Program-made: the position numbers and the translations under genes | Shown: positions 37,801 through 51,292 of the stretch, in pieces | Layout of the letters: the number at the start of each line of letters is the position of its first letter | Numbering within the stretch: the first letter of the stretch is position 1 | From: Elysia crispata | Taxonomy: Eukaryota > Mollusca > Gastropoda > Plakobranchidae | Direction: 5' to 3' | DNA: 64,000 bases | NCBI GenBank assembly: GCA_033675545.1 | Contig: JAWDGP010005317.1 | Location: 477,501-541,500, forward strand | The notes under the pieces: generated by a model | Seen by the model: only the letters and a program-made list of their open reading frames with translations | The model's database searches: none | What the model was told of the DNA's origin: nothing

Positions 37801-40800
37801 GTGTTGTAACCTTTTCTTGCTGGTAAAGCATATTTATTTTCTTTGCTTTTGTAATTATTAAACTCAAGAAAAGTTTATTTTTCTTGCCACAACTAAAATG
37901 ATTGTAAAACCAGTTGACTTAAGAAATCGATAGCAATTCAAGACATAGACTTAGGCTTAAAGTGTGGAGATCTTACCTTATTTCAATCAAAAAAGCTCTT
38001 TTCCTGTGCATCATCAATAAATCATCACCATGTTATAAACACCTTCATCATCATTAGCATCTTTGTTTTTTTTTTTATCTTTCCTATCTCTTCACTCTTC
38101 TCCAGTATAAATAGATGTGCTTTCACTTTTTCTCGTGCTCTCCTTTTTTATCCTTGTCAATACAAAATTATGCAGGAGAAAAAACAACTTGTTTTCATGT
38201 AAGTTTTTCGAGACCAAAAAAAATTACAAGGCTAGTAAACTCTTGTCAGTTTGTACCCCTGTGAGCATGAACACAATTGTTTCTTCATGATTTATTAGTT
38301 TACCTGTGGCATATCTTTTTCTGTATGCCTTAGGCCAACCCCCAATGCCACAGGGAGGTTCAGGTCCTCTCATGCAACCAGGTCCCCCACAGATGGCTCA
38401 TGGAGGACCACCACCCCTACCCCCAAACAGTGGTCACCCAGGAATACAACAAAATCAGCAACCTCCTCAACAGCGCTTGCCTCCTCCACCTTTAATGGGA
38501 GTGAACTCAAGGCCTAATGCTCCAAGACCTCCAGGAGATGGCATGATGGGCCCAGGCCCACGACAGCAAGGCCCTCCCGAAATGGGAATAAGGGGGCCGT
38601 CTAGGGATGTAGATCAGCGAGTTATGCCTGTGGATGTTGATATGAGAGGACCACCACGAGATGTAGATATGCGCGCCCAGCAAGGAGATGTTGATATGAG
38701 AAGAGGCCCTCCAGCCCCACCAGCGCCACCATCTGATGTGGATATGAGAGGTGGTTCAGGGGATATGGGCCCAAGAGGAAGACCGCCTGGAGACATGGAC
38801 AACAGACCCAGGGTGGCCAAGGGTCCGTTCAACGGTTCAGTGGCTCCTGTCGGGCAGCAACAAAGGGACAGCAGCATGAAACCAGTAAATGGATGATTTT
38901 TAAATGAGAAGTTGCACTTGAATTTACTTGTCTCCTTTTGTATATTAGATTACAAATGCTGTTGAAAAGAAAATGCATTTTGCATTAGGACATAGTACAA
39001 GCAAATAGAAACGTACACAAGATTTAAAACTTGACATTAGGAGTATAATTGTACAGTGTATGAGGATTAGAGTTGGCACACATATGAAAAAATGTACAAG
39101 AATTGAGTAAAAAAAACTAATGCATATGCAGTCTAAAGAATTTGATAAACATAATTTGTAAGGGCAAAAAGTGTGATGTGTAAAATTTTGTTGTTTTTTT
39201 TTTTTTTTGTCTTATTCCATCGTTTAGTTTTTTAAGCTGTGTGGGTTTTTTTTTACTTTTTGATGGTACAAGTAAAGTTGTAAGAGTAGTATTAAGTTTT
39301 AAGATCCCTGGATAAGACTACGAGAGGTTTTAACGGTTGAGACTGCTTTTAACTTTAAGTCAATGTTTAAATATTTCATAGCTGTCCAAATGTTTCATAG
39401 AGGTAAATAATCATTTCATAAACTTTCTTTAGCATAGGACATATATTATTGTATCCTTTTTTTACAATTCCAAGATAATGTAATGTGTCTGCATTTATCA
39501 TAAAAAGAATCTTGTTTTGTACCATGTTCAAACACATACAAAATTATGCAAACAATTATGGTTTTTACAAATAAAAATTTGATACCCAATAAATCTCAAT
39601 AGATTAACATGAAGGTAAGGAAAATTCATATAAATATGAGATCAATAGAGTGCGCAAAACAATGCTGATATAAAAAAATGTTGAGGTTATTTTTTTTTTA
39701 ATCTACAGACAAAGGCAATAAAGCATTTTGTTTGCTCAGGGGGGAAACCAAGAAATTGTTATTCCTTACGATGATAAATATCTTTACAATAAGATTGTGC
39801 AAAATTCTAATAGCCTATATTTTCCCTCCTGTGTGTCTCAAAGGTTCCTGGACAAGGGCCAAAAGAGATCCGCTTACCTCAGGCTTTGGAAAAGATGCTT
39901 GAATTTAAAAATCAGCGTGCTCATGAGGTTGGCGTTGATCCAGAGAATCTTGAGAAGAGAGACGGTGAGAAATGTTTCCTCCTCCTGTTGTGTTGTGCTT
40001 AAACAGCAAACTTATCCCTTGATCTTAATACCAGAAACATGTTTCTTTTACATATAAATAATAATTTTAGACAAACTGGGTGGAATTTTTTTTATGGGTC
40101 TTAGAAATATTTTTGGAAAACATTATTCTGTGACTATCTACCTTTTTTACACAAAGAAATCACTGGAAAAAAAAAATTATTTTATCAAATGAACTTTAAG
40201 TATGATAATTTATAAATGGTTTTAATGTGTTAAATACTTTTGCTTCAAAATGTTCCAGGCCCTAAGAATCCCATACCATTCTGAGTCTATGATAAAGCAA
40301 TTCTTCAGGTGGAATTTAAAAAAAAAAACAAATTTGAGGTCTAAATTCTTGTGCTTGTTTATTAATTGATTAAGTTTTTTTAATTTTTAAAAAATTTTTT
40401 TTTTCAAACCATCCAAGCTATGTCAGACATTTTCGTTTTCTAGTGATCTGTTTCAGTTTTATAACAATAGTTTCATAATTATCATGGCAGTACTGAGCAT
40501 TCTGAAAACTAGGAAGGATCATTCAAACAATTAAAGAGTCTAGTTTGGAAATCTCTTGTAAACTAAACCAGTCATGCTCTTGTTATTGAAATAGTATTAA
40601 TCAGTCACAATGTTAAATTGAAAAAAGATAAATGACCCTGAAATATTAATGAAGAAAAGGATCTCTCCTATGTGTCTTGTGGTTTTCTGTGGAGAAAACT
40701 ACCCAAAGACATGTATAAAACTTATAAAGATGTTAATTTTTTTTTCACTGCCTGAAGAATTTTTCTTTATAAATCCTCAGATGAAAAAGAAAATAAAGGA

Positions 40801-43800
40801 AAAGAGGAAACAACAGAGGATAAAGATGATGCAAATGAGGAAGATGAATATGAGGAGGAGAATGATGAAACCATCTCAGACAGAAAAGGAGAAGGGAAAG
40901 AAGTAAGTTTAGAGTTCAGAATTCAATGGCCTTTAAACTTCTTTATGCATTAAAGTAGCATTTTACTAGAATGCCATTACTCAAGGAATCTACCTTCATT
41001 TTCAGGCAGTAATAAAAGCATAAGATAATTATTCTCCTACCACTTTTTTTCAATATACATATTTAAATTACTTATGACTAATTTAATCACATGTTATCCT
41101 TTTTTCCTCAGTCAAAAAATAAACGCAAAAAGAAGAAAAAGAAGAAGGCTAGAAGAAACAGGTTTGAGATGGAGAAAGAGAAGAAGAAAAAGAAAGATAA
41201 GAAAAGCAAAGCACCAGAAATACAAGTTGAGTAAGTGGACTTGGCAATCTTAGCTAAGCAATAGTCATGTTGGACTTACATTTTAAATGGTTTTCAATAG
41301 ATCCAAAAATTTAGAATATTTTTTTTTACATGTAAGAATCCTCTTAGCATTTCAAAAACTGGTGTAGAAACGATGTAGTACAAATGCCATTTTTGGAACT
41401 TATATTTATAGATAAGTGTCTGTTTTAAAAAGTTACGTGTGAAAAATTATAGGTATGTAAAGAAGTTTTTTGTTATAAAGCTGTTACATCTATATATCTT
41501 TTATCTAAATTTAATATTTAATTCCATGTCAAGAGTGCAAAAGGGAAAAGTAGACTGGACAGTGGAGAATGTGTGAAGGAAGAGATCTATTACTCATTGT
41601 TGATGCTCATTTCTGTGGTTGGAAACAACAAGCCTAATTTTGCTGCATGATGCAAGTTTGTCAGCTGCTTTAATATGTTAGATGATTCTTTAATGTGCCT
41701 TGTATTGTTATGTGGTCTAAGTCTTGTCCATGCTTGCATGAATCTTACATGAGTTCTGAAATGCACAATAGAGAACAGCTCTAACATGTTTTTAATTGTC
41801 TTTCAAGGTATGTTCAAGAACAACTGGAGCTGGATCCCATGGACCCTAATTATCATACATTTGCCAAGATCTTTGAGACATTTAAAGTGAGTTTTGCCTC
41901 TGAAAATAATTTTTAGTTTGAAAATATTATGATTGCACAAAAATGATTAAAAAATAAAGTGATCTTGCTTACAGAATTTGCTAGGGAATGGACAACACAA
42001 CTTAAACAACTTATTCGCACACACAAAAATTCAAACTGAATTTGATATAAAATAATTTGAACTATATTGGAGGTTGTGCGTACTTCATTTCCCTAGCTTA
42101 AATTGGTTTCTGCATTAATTATATATAATTTTTAACTTTAATCAGTTGCTTGTTTAAATTTTGATATCATGTGATAAAGATAGTTAAGCAAATCTTCAAA
42201 GAGGCTAAATCTATTGAAAGTCTTTCCATATTTTCTTCACAATAAAAACAGTGCCAAATACAATTTGACAAACATGAAATATTTCACTTTATTTAATTGT
42301 TAAAATGTATGGCGTAGAAAAATTTTCTTCTAAGGCTGATTTTCATCAAATTCATATTGTGGTCATGGGAAGATCATTTTTTTTTCCATTTATTTTTCTG
42401 CATCGTAGATTACAGAACCAGAAAAGCCTAAAGAAGTCAAAGCGGAAGATGTTACAGAGGAGAAAAAGGAAGAGCCCATCAAGATAAAAGGGATACTTGA
42501 TGATGGAGATGATGATGACGACGAGGTGTGGTTTTGGTTGCAGTGAATCATTTAGCTTTTTGAATATTTCCACAACTTTGTTCATCCCCAAAAATTCATG
42601 ATTGTGATAAGCAAATTGAAGGTCTTCAAGGCAGGACTATTGAGCCAGATGCAAATGGCATAGTTTTGTTACTCAGAACATGCATAACTAAAATTTTTCT
42701 TTCATTTACCAGAGTGGCAATACTCAAGATCAATCCCACAATGGTATCAGTTTTTGATAAGTCTTCCAATTCTTCATCAAATTCATCTTAAGGAAATAAG
42801 GGTCATCTGTCTTTGTCTTCTTTTATGTATATTTTTATCATAAGGACAATGTAAAACTTCAATTCTCCTCTTTGCCCTAAGCACATGTACATACAACACC
42901 AGAACACAATTACATTCAGCATTTTGGCAGTTAACTTAGTGACTTTTTTTTTATACTTTCTCTTATATCAGTTGCATGGCAATCTTGTGAGAGTGGTAAA
43001 GACCAGTAATTGCATTGAATATATAACTAAGAGGTGCAAACCTATTTGCCCAATATTTAAATTATTGAATTATTCTCAACAAAAAATGCAACAGGAAAGC
43101 AATCATTTAACCAAGATATGCAACTACAAATCCCATGGTTCATCTAAATTCTGTAAATAATTATAATTATATGTCAGTTTATGTTGCACACTTGATTGTT
43201 AAGTGGCACTATTGAAGTTGAGCCATCCCAAAGACTTGATCCACCTATGAATACACCATTGCATGAAAAGAGTTTCCCATTTTTATACTGGGCTCTTTTA
43301 AAGAATATATGAAACACAAAAAATAGGAAGATGATGGGATAACTTTTTTGGGTATCAAATAAGATCAGAGTAGCATTTGTGAGCATGAAATCTGTAGCAG
43401 CTATACTTGGTTAGAGAGATGATAGTTTTACTCAGGATTTTTTAAATAAGAGAAATTATAGGTATGACATGAGCACAATATTTGTTAAGTATTGACAAGG
43501 ACAACTTCAAATTGCACCAGAGTTGTAATTTAGTCACTGTGATCTCAATATAGAAATATATATGAACCGGTGTCAGATTTCATCATATTACCTGTGAGAG
43601 GTAGAAAATAGTTTATGGAAATGTATGCAGAAACCAATAATCCTGCATTTGCTTCTTACATTTAACATTGCAAGGTAAAAAGCTACTTGGGAAATGCCCT
43701 TTGATCTTTTTTTTGCAATGCTCAACCCCATGCATTCTATGCTTGACTGTATCGATTTTTACCTTTCTACTCTTCTCTTTTATCTCTGTCTATTGGATGC

Positions 43801-46800
43801 AAGATTGCTCAGTTGCCAGGGTATTGGGCAAATACAGAAGCCACATGTTCAAATCCTAGCTTGGACTATCTGTGGGTGGGATCTGATCTCATTTAACTAG
43901 CGATATCTTAAGGTTTGATTGGATTGTACACTAACAACAGCAACAATCTCCATCTATGGTTTACTTTGATGACCTATTATGACCTGAGGTTTCCTTGTCA
44001 TGAAAATTTGTTTACCCATAATAAACAAGATAGTCAGGTCATAAAGTCTTAATTCTTATTTTTTCTATAGGATATGAAGCCTGAGGATGATGGACCCAAA
44101 ATTTCCAAAAAGAAACTGAAGAAACTTACTAGACTCACTGTGGCACAATTGAAACAAGTAAGTGATGTTGCCTTGTTTGTGACCTTTGAGGTAAGTATTA
44201 TCGTCCATTAAAATGTATAAAATATTTCATTTTGATTTCTCTGCATCTGCAGTCAAAGTTTTATACAACTGGTTCACAAATATTAATTACCTCCTCTATT
44301 GAAAATTCCTTGCGAAACTTTGAAGATGAAGAGCCTATATTAGGTCTTAGATTTCTATCACATAACTAATTTGAGAAAAAAAAAAGTACTTAAATAAAAC
44401 CACACCATTTTATCTGTTTGTCTGGGACAGAATGAAAATTCTGCTATGATCATTTCAAAGTTATGTATTCATACAATCTTCATCTTCACTTCATGAATTA
44501 TAAGAAAGCATGTAATTTCAAGCTTCTAAAGCCCTATCTTTACATGATTCACTTTAAGAAGCATATCAAATAAGAATTTGACTGGGAATATATTTTTGCA
44601 TTCAGTTTTATTTGTGAACTTTTTTTTCAAACGCATTTGCCAGCTTGTAACCCGACCAGATGTTGTAGAGATGCAGGATGTCACAGCTAGAGATCCACGT
44701 TTACTTGTTCACTTAAAGGTGAGTTTATTTTACCCCCTTCTTTCCCATTGGAGTTAGAGAACTTGATTCTTTTTGCAGAATGGAAATAAAGCTGTTAAGC
44801 TTTTGTTCATTTCAATAGTCTATTCACTGCCCGTAACATTTTATGTCTCAAATGGTATTATCTTTCAGTAATCATTTTCTTATTTTTCTCTTTTTAGAGC
44901 AACAGGTCCTCTCTAAGTACATCATGTTACTTTTAATAGAGCTACAGAAATAATTTTATTTTGTCCTTGGAAAGCTTTCAACTTTTTACTTACTTTTTCT
45001 TGTCATCCCTATCAACAATTTATGTGACAATAATGGTACAGATCATTATTTATTTCTGTCTTACTACCCTGGCTGTGACAAAGATCAACCTTAGTTGACT
45101 CAAAAAGAATAGTGATTTATTTTTCTCATATTTTGACCATGACATTTATGTCTTTTTTTTTTAATTTCTGTTCTATTAAAGGCTACCAGAAACACTGTCC
45201 CAGTTCCAAGGCACTGGTCTTACAAGCGCAAGTACCTTCAGGGCAAAAGAGGTATTGAGAAAGCTCCATTTGAGTTACCAGATTTTATCAAAGCTACTGG
45301 CATTGAAGAGATGAGAGCAGCTTTGCAAGAAAAGGTAAGAAATGAAGTGCAGTAATAATTTAGCAAGTATGTATGTTGTTTGCCTTTAGAGTAACAGTAT
45401 TTGGCATCTTGTTTGCCTTTAGAGTAACAGTATTTGGCATCATGCAGAAATTTATTTTATTTTCCAAGACATGAAAATATAAAATTAGTTCAGACTTTCT
45501 TTGAATCAGATATTTTAACTGAAAAGTATAAAGTCCATTAAAGAATAGCTACAACTCAAAATAAATGTAGACGATTTGCACCTATATCAGTCAGGGTGAC
45601 TTAATTTGTTTAGTTTAAGTCACTCATTTTTGATAATTGTTACATCTTGCAAGTTGTTTTAATTGTTTAAGAGGGATTTCTTATGAAAAAGAAATTTTTA
45701 TCAATCATGTTATTTAACTCAAGATTTTATGAATGAAAACAGTCTGAGATGCGTAGGTTTAATTTGTGTTTTTTACTTTATCAGCAAAGAAGCCATCAAA
45801 AAGAAAAAAATAGTTGTTGCAGGCTTAAAAATATATATATATTATTTGTGACTGTAGGAGGACCAGAAAACACTCAAGTCAAAGATGCGAGAGAAAGTGC
45901 GTCCAAAGATGGGGAAGATTGACATTGACTACCAGAAGCTCCACGATGCATTCTTCAGATTCCAAACCAAGCCCAAGATGACAATACATGGAGATCTTTA
46001 CTATGAGGCCAAAGAGTTTGAGACAAAATTGCGTGAGAAAAAGCCAGGGAACCTCAGCGATGACTTGAAAATGGCTCTTGGCATGCCTGTTGGAAGTGTA
46101 TGTAGTCAACCATTGTGTCAGCCAGTAATGAGAATTAAGCAGCAAAATTTATGTTTGATAAATGCACAACCATATTCCCTATAGTTGAAACCTTCTGGGT
46201 CAGTTTATTAGTTTGATTTTATAAAGAAATTTGATTTTAAAAAAGTTTGATGTGCTTCAAAAAAAGGTTTAAGTTGACACCATTATACAATTTGGTTTAT
46301 TAGAATGTAAATGTGCTTTCAATCTTTATCAAACAAGAAGAGAAACTGAAAGAAATTCTATAGGTGTCCACCAAACTCAAGTCTCCTTCTTTTTATATAA
46401 TTTGATCATTTAACCATAATGTTCAAATTTGTCATTCCAGATCTTTCTAATCCTTTGCTTTTTTATTTCCTCATAATCAGAATTCGGAGAAAGTTCCACC
46501 ACCATGGTTGATTGCCATGCAAAGATATGGCCCACCCCCTTCCTATCCCAACTTGAAAATAGCAGGTCTTAATGCACCCATTCCAGAGGTGAGAGGCCAG
46601 TTCACTAATTTTGAAGCTTCTATGTACTATTATTTCATTTATCTCAAGAAAGTGAACATATATATTACTTTATTAGTTTATGAAAATTTGAACTTTCTTT
46701 AGAACAATAACATATGAATTGTTAACATGGTTTATTGCAAAAGAGTTATTAATGCAGTTTTGAAACTACTCCAAATGAAGACTAAAAAGGAAGAAAGGAG

Positions 46801-49800
46801 GACCTTAGCAATGCAAATTTGAAAACTGTCTGCATGGATCTGCTTGACTTAAAAAAATATTAAAGACTTGTAACTGTCTTATCTGTCAGGGCTGTATGTT
46901 TGGCTACCATGCTGGAGGTTGGGGAAAGCCACCTGTGGATGAAAATGGCAAGCCACTTTATGGCGATGTATTTGGGACGCAAAGTGGAGAGTTCAAAGTG
47001 AGTGCTAGAATTTTTTCATTTTTACTTTTCTCTTTTTGTCATCTTAAATCAATGAATTACACATCTATATGTTTTAGTTGAGTTTCAACCCTTTCAAGTA
47101 ATAATTTTGGAGAATGACAGTTTTGTTAAAAGGAGTTGCTATAGCCAGTGAATATTTTTTGGTTGCATTTAATTTGTTATTAATTTTTTCCCACAAAATC
47201 TAAAGATGGAGACAACATAACTGGAGTTATATCTTGGAACTTAAGTTGAAGTTGATACATTTAAATTGTGTTGAGCAACTCCAAGTATAAGAAAAAGTGC
47301 TGTGAAGTCTGTTAATTGAGAACTAGATCCTTAATTATCTATGCCATTAGTAATTCAAACTTTTTTTATTAAACAACTTAAAGAAATTAGTTTTTAGTAA
47401 AATTAGAAAATGTTTTGGACATTTTTATGAAAATTACAGCTGTTGATTTTTTTAATACTGTTCTCAAGAAACATGCTTAGTTTGATAATATCATATTATT
47501 GCTCAATTTGTATTATAAGTATTGTTCACAGCAATTGTTGCTAGCAGTGAAATTTCTTAATTTTTACTCTTTTCAAAACACTCATTTCCTTCAACTGCTT
47601 TCGCTTCAAATTGCATAAGTGTAGAAAGAAAATGCCTTTTCACAAGTTCAGGTGATAAGTCTTTAATCTAATGATTGTACTGATTAAAAAAAAAAAAGGA
47701 AATGTTTTTCTCTCTCTTGATTTGATAATGTCCTATAAAAATAAAATAAAACATTTACTCTTCCTTCATGGTTTTTTTTTTTTTCAGAATGAAGTTGAGG
47801 AGGAAGAGATTGACCAAGGTCAGTGGGGAGAGCTGGAATCTGAATCTGAGTCAGAGTCTGAGAGCGAAGAAGAGGAAGAGGAGGATAAGGATGAAACTGG
47901 TCTCATTACTCCAGCTGAAGGGTGAGTCAGTACCTTTGGCTTAACATCAAACTGATGTTGATGGCAGGGGGAAGTGGAGAAGTTATAGCATCTCTAGAAA
48001 TATTATATCTTGGTGTGTTTTTCTTTGTATTTTTTGTACAGTTTCAGCCAGTATTTTTGAAGATCTTCTTGATCCTATTCTGTAGTTCTACTCTTTTTGT
48101 ATCAGGTTTCAACCAGCTTCTCTTGATATCAACCTCTATCATTTTGTTTGACCCTGTACTTATTTTCAGATTTTTGTTTTTGGTTTGATTTGTTTTCTTT
48201 TTGTTTCTTTTTTATACTAGATATTTTTTGCCTTCACTTTATTAAATATGAAAGATCTAATATTATTTTGAAGTCTGCAATTAAGATATGCGTTGCTTTA
48301 ATGGCTATTTTATTTCTCAACTTTTTGTTTAACTCACTTGCGGCTGAGGGTCTAGAAATAATTTGAGTGCTCATAGTTGTACTTTTTTGGGTATTTTTTA
48401 AAATTTGTAAAAAAAAATAGATATATATTAACAACACATGCTGGTTTGAATAAAATAAACAACAAAAGAATATCTTAAGAGATGATTTTTATTAAATTTT
48501 TCTAAAACACTGTAAATTTTCATTTTGTTAAAAAAATTAGATCTAGATCTAGATTCTGAATTATCCTCCTCCGAATCACTACTTTTATCAATTTCTGGAT
48601 TGCGATCATCCTCACCCACTTCTAAATCTCTATCACTGTCTTTTGATTGCTCAAATACTTCAAAAACGTCTGTTCTTTTTTACTTATAATCAGTTTAGAA
48701 ATTAGTTTTAGATCTAATTACTCTGGAGCAGCAGCATTTATTTTGGTATATCTTATGATGCTGTTGATATCCTGTTGACTGATTCCCATCTGCCATCAGA
48801 TTAAAAGTATGATAGTATCTGCAAGCAATTTCTCGTCCCAGTAGCTGAAGAGCAGCAAGTCTTTTTCAGCTGCCCCTGGATATTATCATAACCTCATTTT
48901 TTATGTTCTGTTCTTTCCTCAAAAAAAATAATTTTCTATTCTTCTTTCAGCCTAATGACTCCAGGAGGAATCTCTTCAGTCCCTGTTGGCATGGAGACTC
49001 CTGACCAGATTGAGCTACGTAAGAAACGCATCGAGGACGCCATGGACCAGGGAGGAGACACACCTGCTCTCTATCAAGTCCTGCCAGAGAAGAAGGCTGC
49101 TCCAGTCGGAGGAGCCATGATGGGATCTGCACATGTCTATGATATGGCTGCTGTAGGCTTTTCTTTTTTTTTTTTTATAAATATAGTTTTAAGATTGTGA
49201 AGCTTAAACCTTCATGCGCTTTTTTTTTTTAAACTTTAATAAGCTTTATTGAATAAAGTCCTCTGGAAAGTACTGATGGTATATAAGTTTCCGGAAACTA
49301 CTCAGAAAGAATTTATACATGTCTAAAAACTGTAGGCTTATTTGTAGTAGTATATCATGAGGAAGCTTTTTTAGGTGTAGAGGTTATAAAAAAGGAATAA
49401 TAAATTCAATAGAGGGACATACAAATATATTCATATTTTATGCTTGTGAACTGGTAATGGAAATTTCAGACAATGATACTCACAACATTGAACCCTGTTG
49501 TTGCATGTAATTTAATGTTTAAATAACTCAAGCCCTGTTTGGGAAAATATGATAAGAAGTCAGATTCTTTAGAAAATTTAAAGGAGACCCCTGAAATGGT
49601 AGCTTCATCCAGTTTTTGAGGGAACCATGACATTTGTTAACTGCAATTTATTACTGTTGTAATTATTATTATTATTGTTCTTGTTGTTGTTGTTATTTTC
49701 TATCAGTTGTATTATTATGATGATTCTTGTTGTTATTATTAACAATAATACCAACATCATTGATATTATTATTGCATGAAGCTGTTACATCATGAGTTAT

Positions 49801-50961
49801 TTGTATTTCAAGTTTTATTTGAAAAACACAATCTTCAGTTTTCACAGTTTTCAACTGCTCAGGATAAATAAAAATGACGCTTATAAAATAAAATTGTTTG
49901 AATATAATAATGTTTTAAAAAAATAAATTCTGTTTCTCAGGTTCCGAAGAAGCCAGGTGAGAAGACTGGAGCAGAGGCTGTTGAGGTGTCCCTGAACCCT
50001 GAGGAACTGGATCTTGATACAGCTGCCATGCAGGCAAAGTATGACCAGACAGTGAGGGAGCAGCAAAGCCAGCTGGAAAAGGAAGACTTGAGTGATATGG
50101 TGGCAGCTCATGCAGCTAAACAGAAGGTAAGAGGATATCTTGGACTGTAGCTAGGTTATGTGTTCTTTGTTCGGTAGAAAATTTGAAAGACAGCTTGACA
50201 AAAAGACTACACTGTGGTGAGTTTTTGTTAAGAAAGCAGATGAAGTTTTTATGCAAATTAACAAAAAAATGTTTATCTTCAAAGTTTAGTACAAGAAAAA
50301 GAAGCATTAAAAAAAAGATTTAAGAACTGGGAATCAGGCAGAAGAATGTTAAGAAAAGGTAAACTGTGGATTCTTATGTTTAGTGCATCGAACTAATGCT
50401 TAATCCAACCTCTTTTTTAACTCTGTGTATTTAATTTGCTTTCTCTTCCTCCCCACTTTTTTTTTTTTGTTGTTAATTATGAATCAGTTTTGTATAGTTC
50501 AAACTTTCCTATTGTCTATAGATGTCTAAATTGAAGGTACTGCTTTTCATCAAGTTTAATGCTTATTACGGTCGAAAAGTATCAAAATTAGTAATGCAAG
50601 AATTTGATTTTGGTCACATTTAAATTTTATGCTCCTGTGCTATATTTACTCTTCTTCAAGTTCTATGTTAGTAGAAAGGTGACATAGATTTACAAAAAGT
50701 CTACTTAAAAATAACTTTGATCAAATAAAAGCCTGACTAAAATTTTGATTTCTCTATTGCCCTTTCTTTTATTTCTGTCAGCTTTTCAATTTTATATTGC
50801 ATAGATAAATACACTAGTAAGTAATCAGTAATACTAATTAAAAGTATCACTTATTTTCACTTTTTTACCTTATATGTTCTTTTTTCATTGTGCAGAAACG
50901 CAAGAAGGCACAACAAGATACTGGGAAGGGAGCCAAGAAGTACAAGGAATTTAAATTTTAA
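34850..50961 (+). CDS. SF3B2: Splicing factor 3B subunit 2 (SAP145), 21 coding exons
   Basis: A subunit of the SF3b complex of U2 snRNP that binds SF3B4 and helps anchor U2 at the branch site. Exons: 34850-34855, 35132-35158, 35695-35892, 36515-36593, 37106-37267, 38334-38884, 39844-39964, 40781-40902, 41112-41230, 41808-41886, 42409-42525, 44071-44157, 44644-44718, 45182-45334, 45858-46097, 46481-46588, 46890-46997, 47788-47921, 48951-49152, 49941-50126 and 50896-50961. The total of 2940 nt gives 979 residues (human 895). N-terminal Gln-rich and Pro/Gly-rich regions come first, with DVDMR repeats at about 248-315. Then come GPKEIRLPQALEKML, Lys/Glu-rich tracts, the DUF382 core (about 528-690, including VPVPRHWSYKRKYLQGKRG and KMREKVRPKMGKIDIDYQKL) and the PSP region with VPPPWLIAMQRYGPPPSYPN and YHAGGWGKPPVDENGKPLYG. 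The end, KKYKEFKF, is the classic SF3B2 C-terminus. The N-terminal SAP domain of the human protein is not found. Confidence 0.97.
38885..39593 (+). other. Possible alternative SF3B2 end (retained intron with polyadenylation signals)
   Basis: Reading through the donor at 38885 adds only VNG and a TGA at 38894-38896. Two AATAAA signals follow at 39570-39575 and 39588-39593. A transcript ending here would encode about 344 residues and lack DUF382 and PSP. Whether it is made is unknown. Confidence 0.35.
43804..43862 (+). other. tRNA-like segment, possible SINE head
   Basis: TTGCTCAGTTG resembles a pol III A box and TGTTCAAATCC, about 35 bp further on, a B box; the spacing is that of a tRNA gene. 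The arms do not pair well, so it is not a working tRNA. It lies in an SF3B2 intron and may be a decayed tRNA-derived SINE. Confidence 0.3.
45378..45443. repeat. 33-bp tandem duplication in an SF3B2 intron
   Basis: Two adjacent 33-bp copies starting at 45378 and 45411, identical at 32 of 33 positions. Confidence 0.95.
48428..48665 (-). other. Acidic open frame in an SF3B2 intron (unrecognised)
   Basis: The minus strand reads DVFEVFEQSKDSDRDLEVG, then EDDRNPEIDKSSDSEEDNSE, then SRSRS, with no stop. The SRSRS part is a CTAGATCT cluster (48538-48555). Acidic stretches like this occur at the N-terminus of piggyBac-like transposases, but nothing catalytic is seen. It may be a decayed element or chance. 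Confidence 0.2.
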
Positions 50962-51286
50962 TTTTTGTTCTCTTTTTTTTTTTCACCTGTATGTCATAAC
51001 ATTGCCACCCCTTTACATTATTGATATAGATAAGCCATTTTCCCTGTTACACCTTTTTATTTTGTTTTGTAGTTGTTGTTTTTTTTTTTTCAAATTTCAA
51101 ATAGAGTGAAAAAAATTTTTTTTTTTAAGCACAATACTTAAATCAGTGAAAGACTGCAGAGATATACATCTACCTCCATGTGTATCTTGAAATAAGCATG
51201 TGAGAAAATGGGGTACTGGGTTTAAACAAAATGGTTAGTCAAATTTTCTTCAATATGCATCTTGTTGTGTATAATTGTGAAAAACA

Positions 51287-51292
51287 ATTAAA
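51287..51292 (+). terminator. Candidate polyadenylation signal of SF3B2
   Basis: ATTAAA, about 325 bp past the stop codon, is the first good signal variant seen downstream. Confidence 0.4.

Noticed and set aside
38614..38877. Minus-strand 87-codon frame
   Set aside because: It is the antisense of the SF3B2 Pro-rich exon.
43968..43995. TGATGA followed by CTGA, possible C/D box snoRNA
   Set aside because: The two boxes are only about 15 bases apart and no terminal stem is present.
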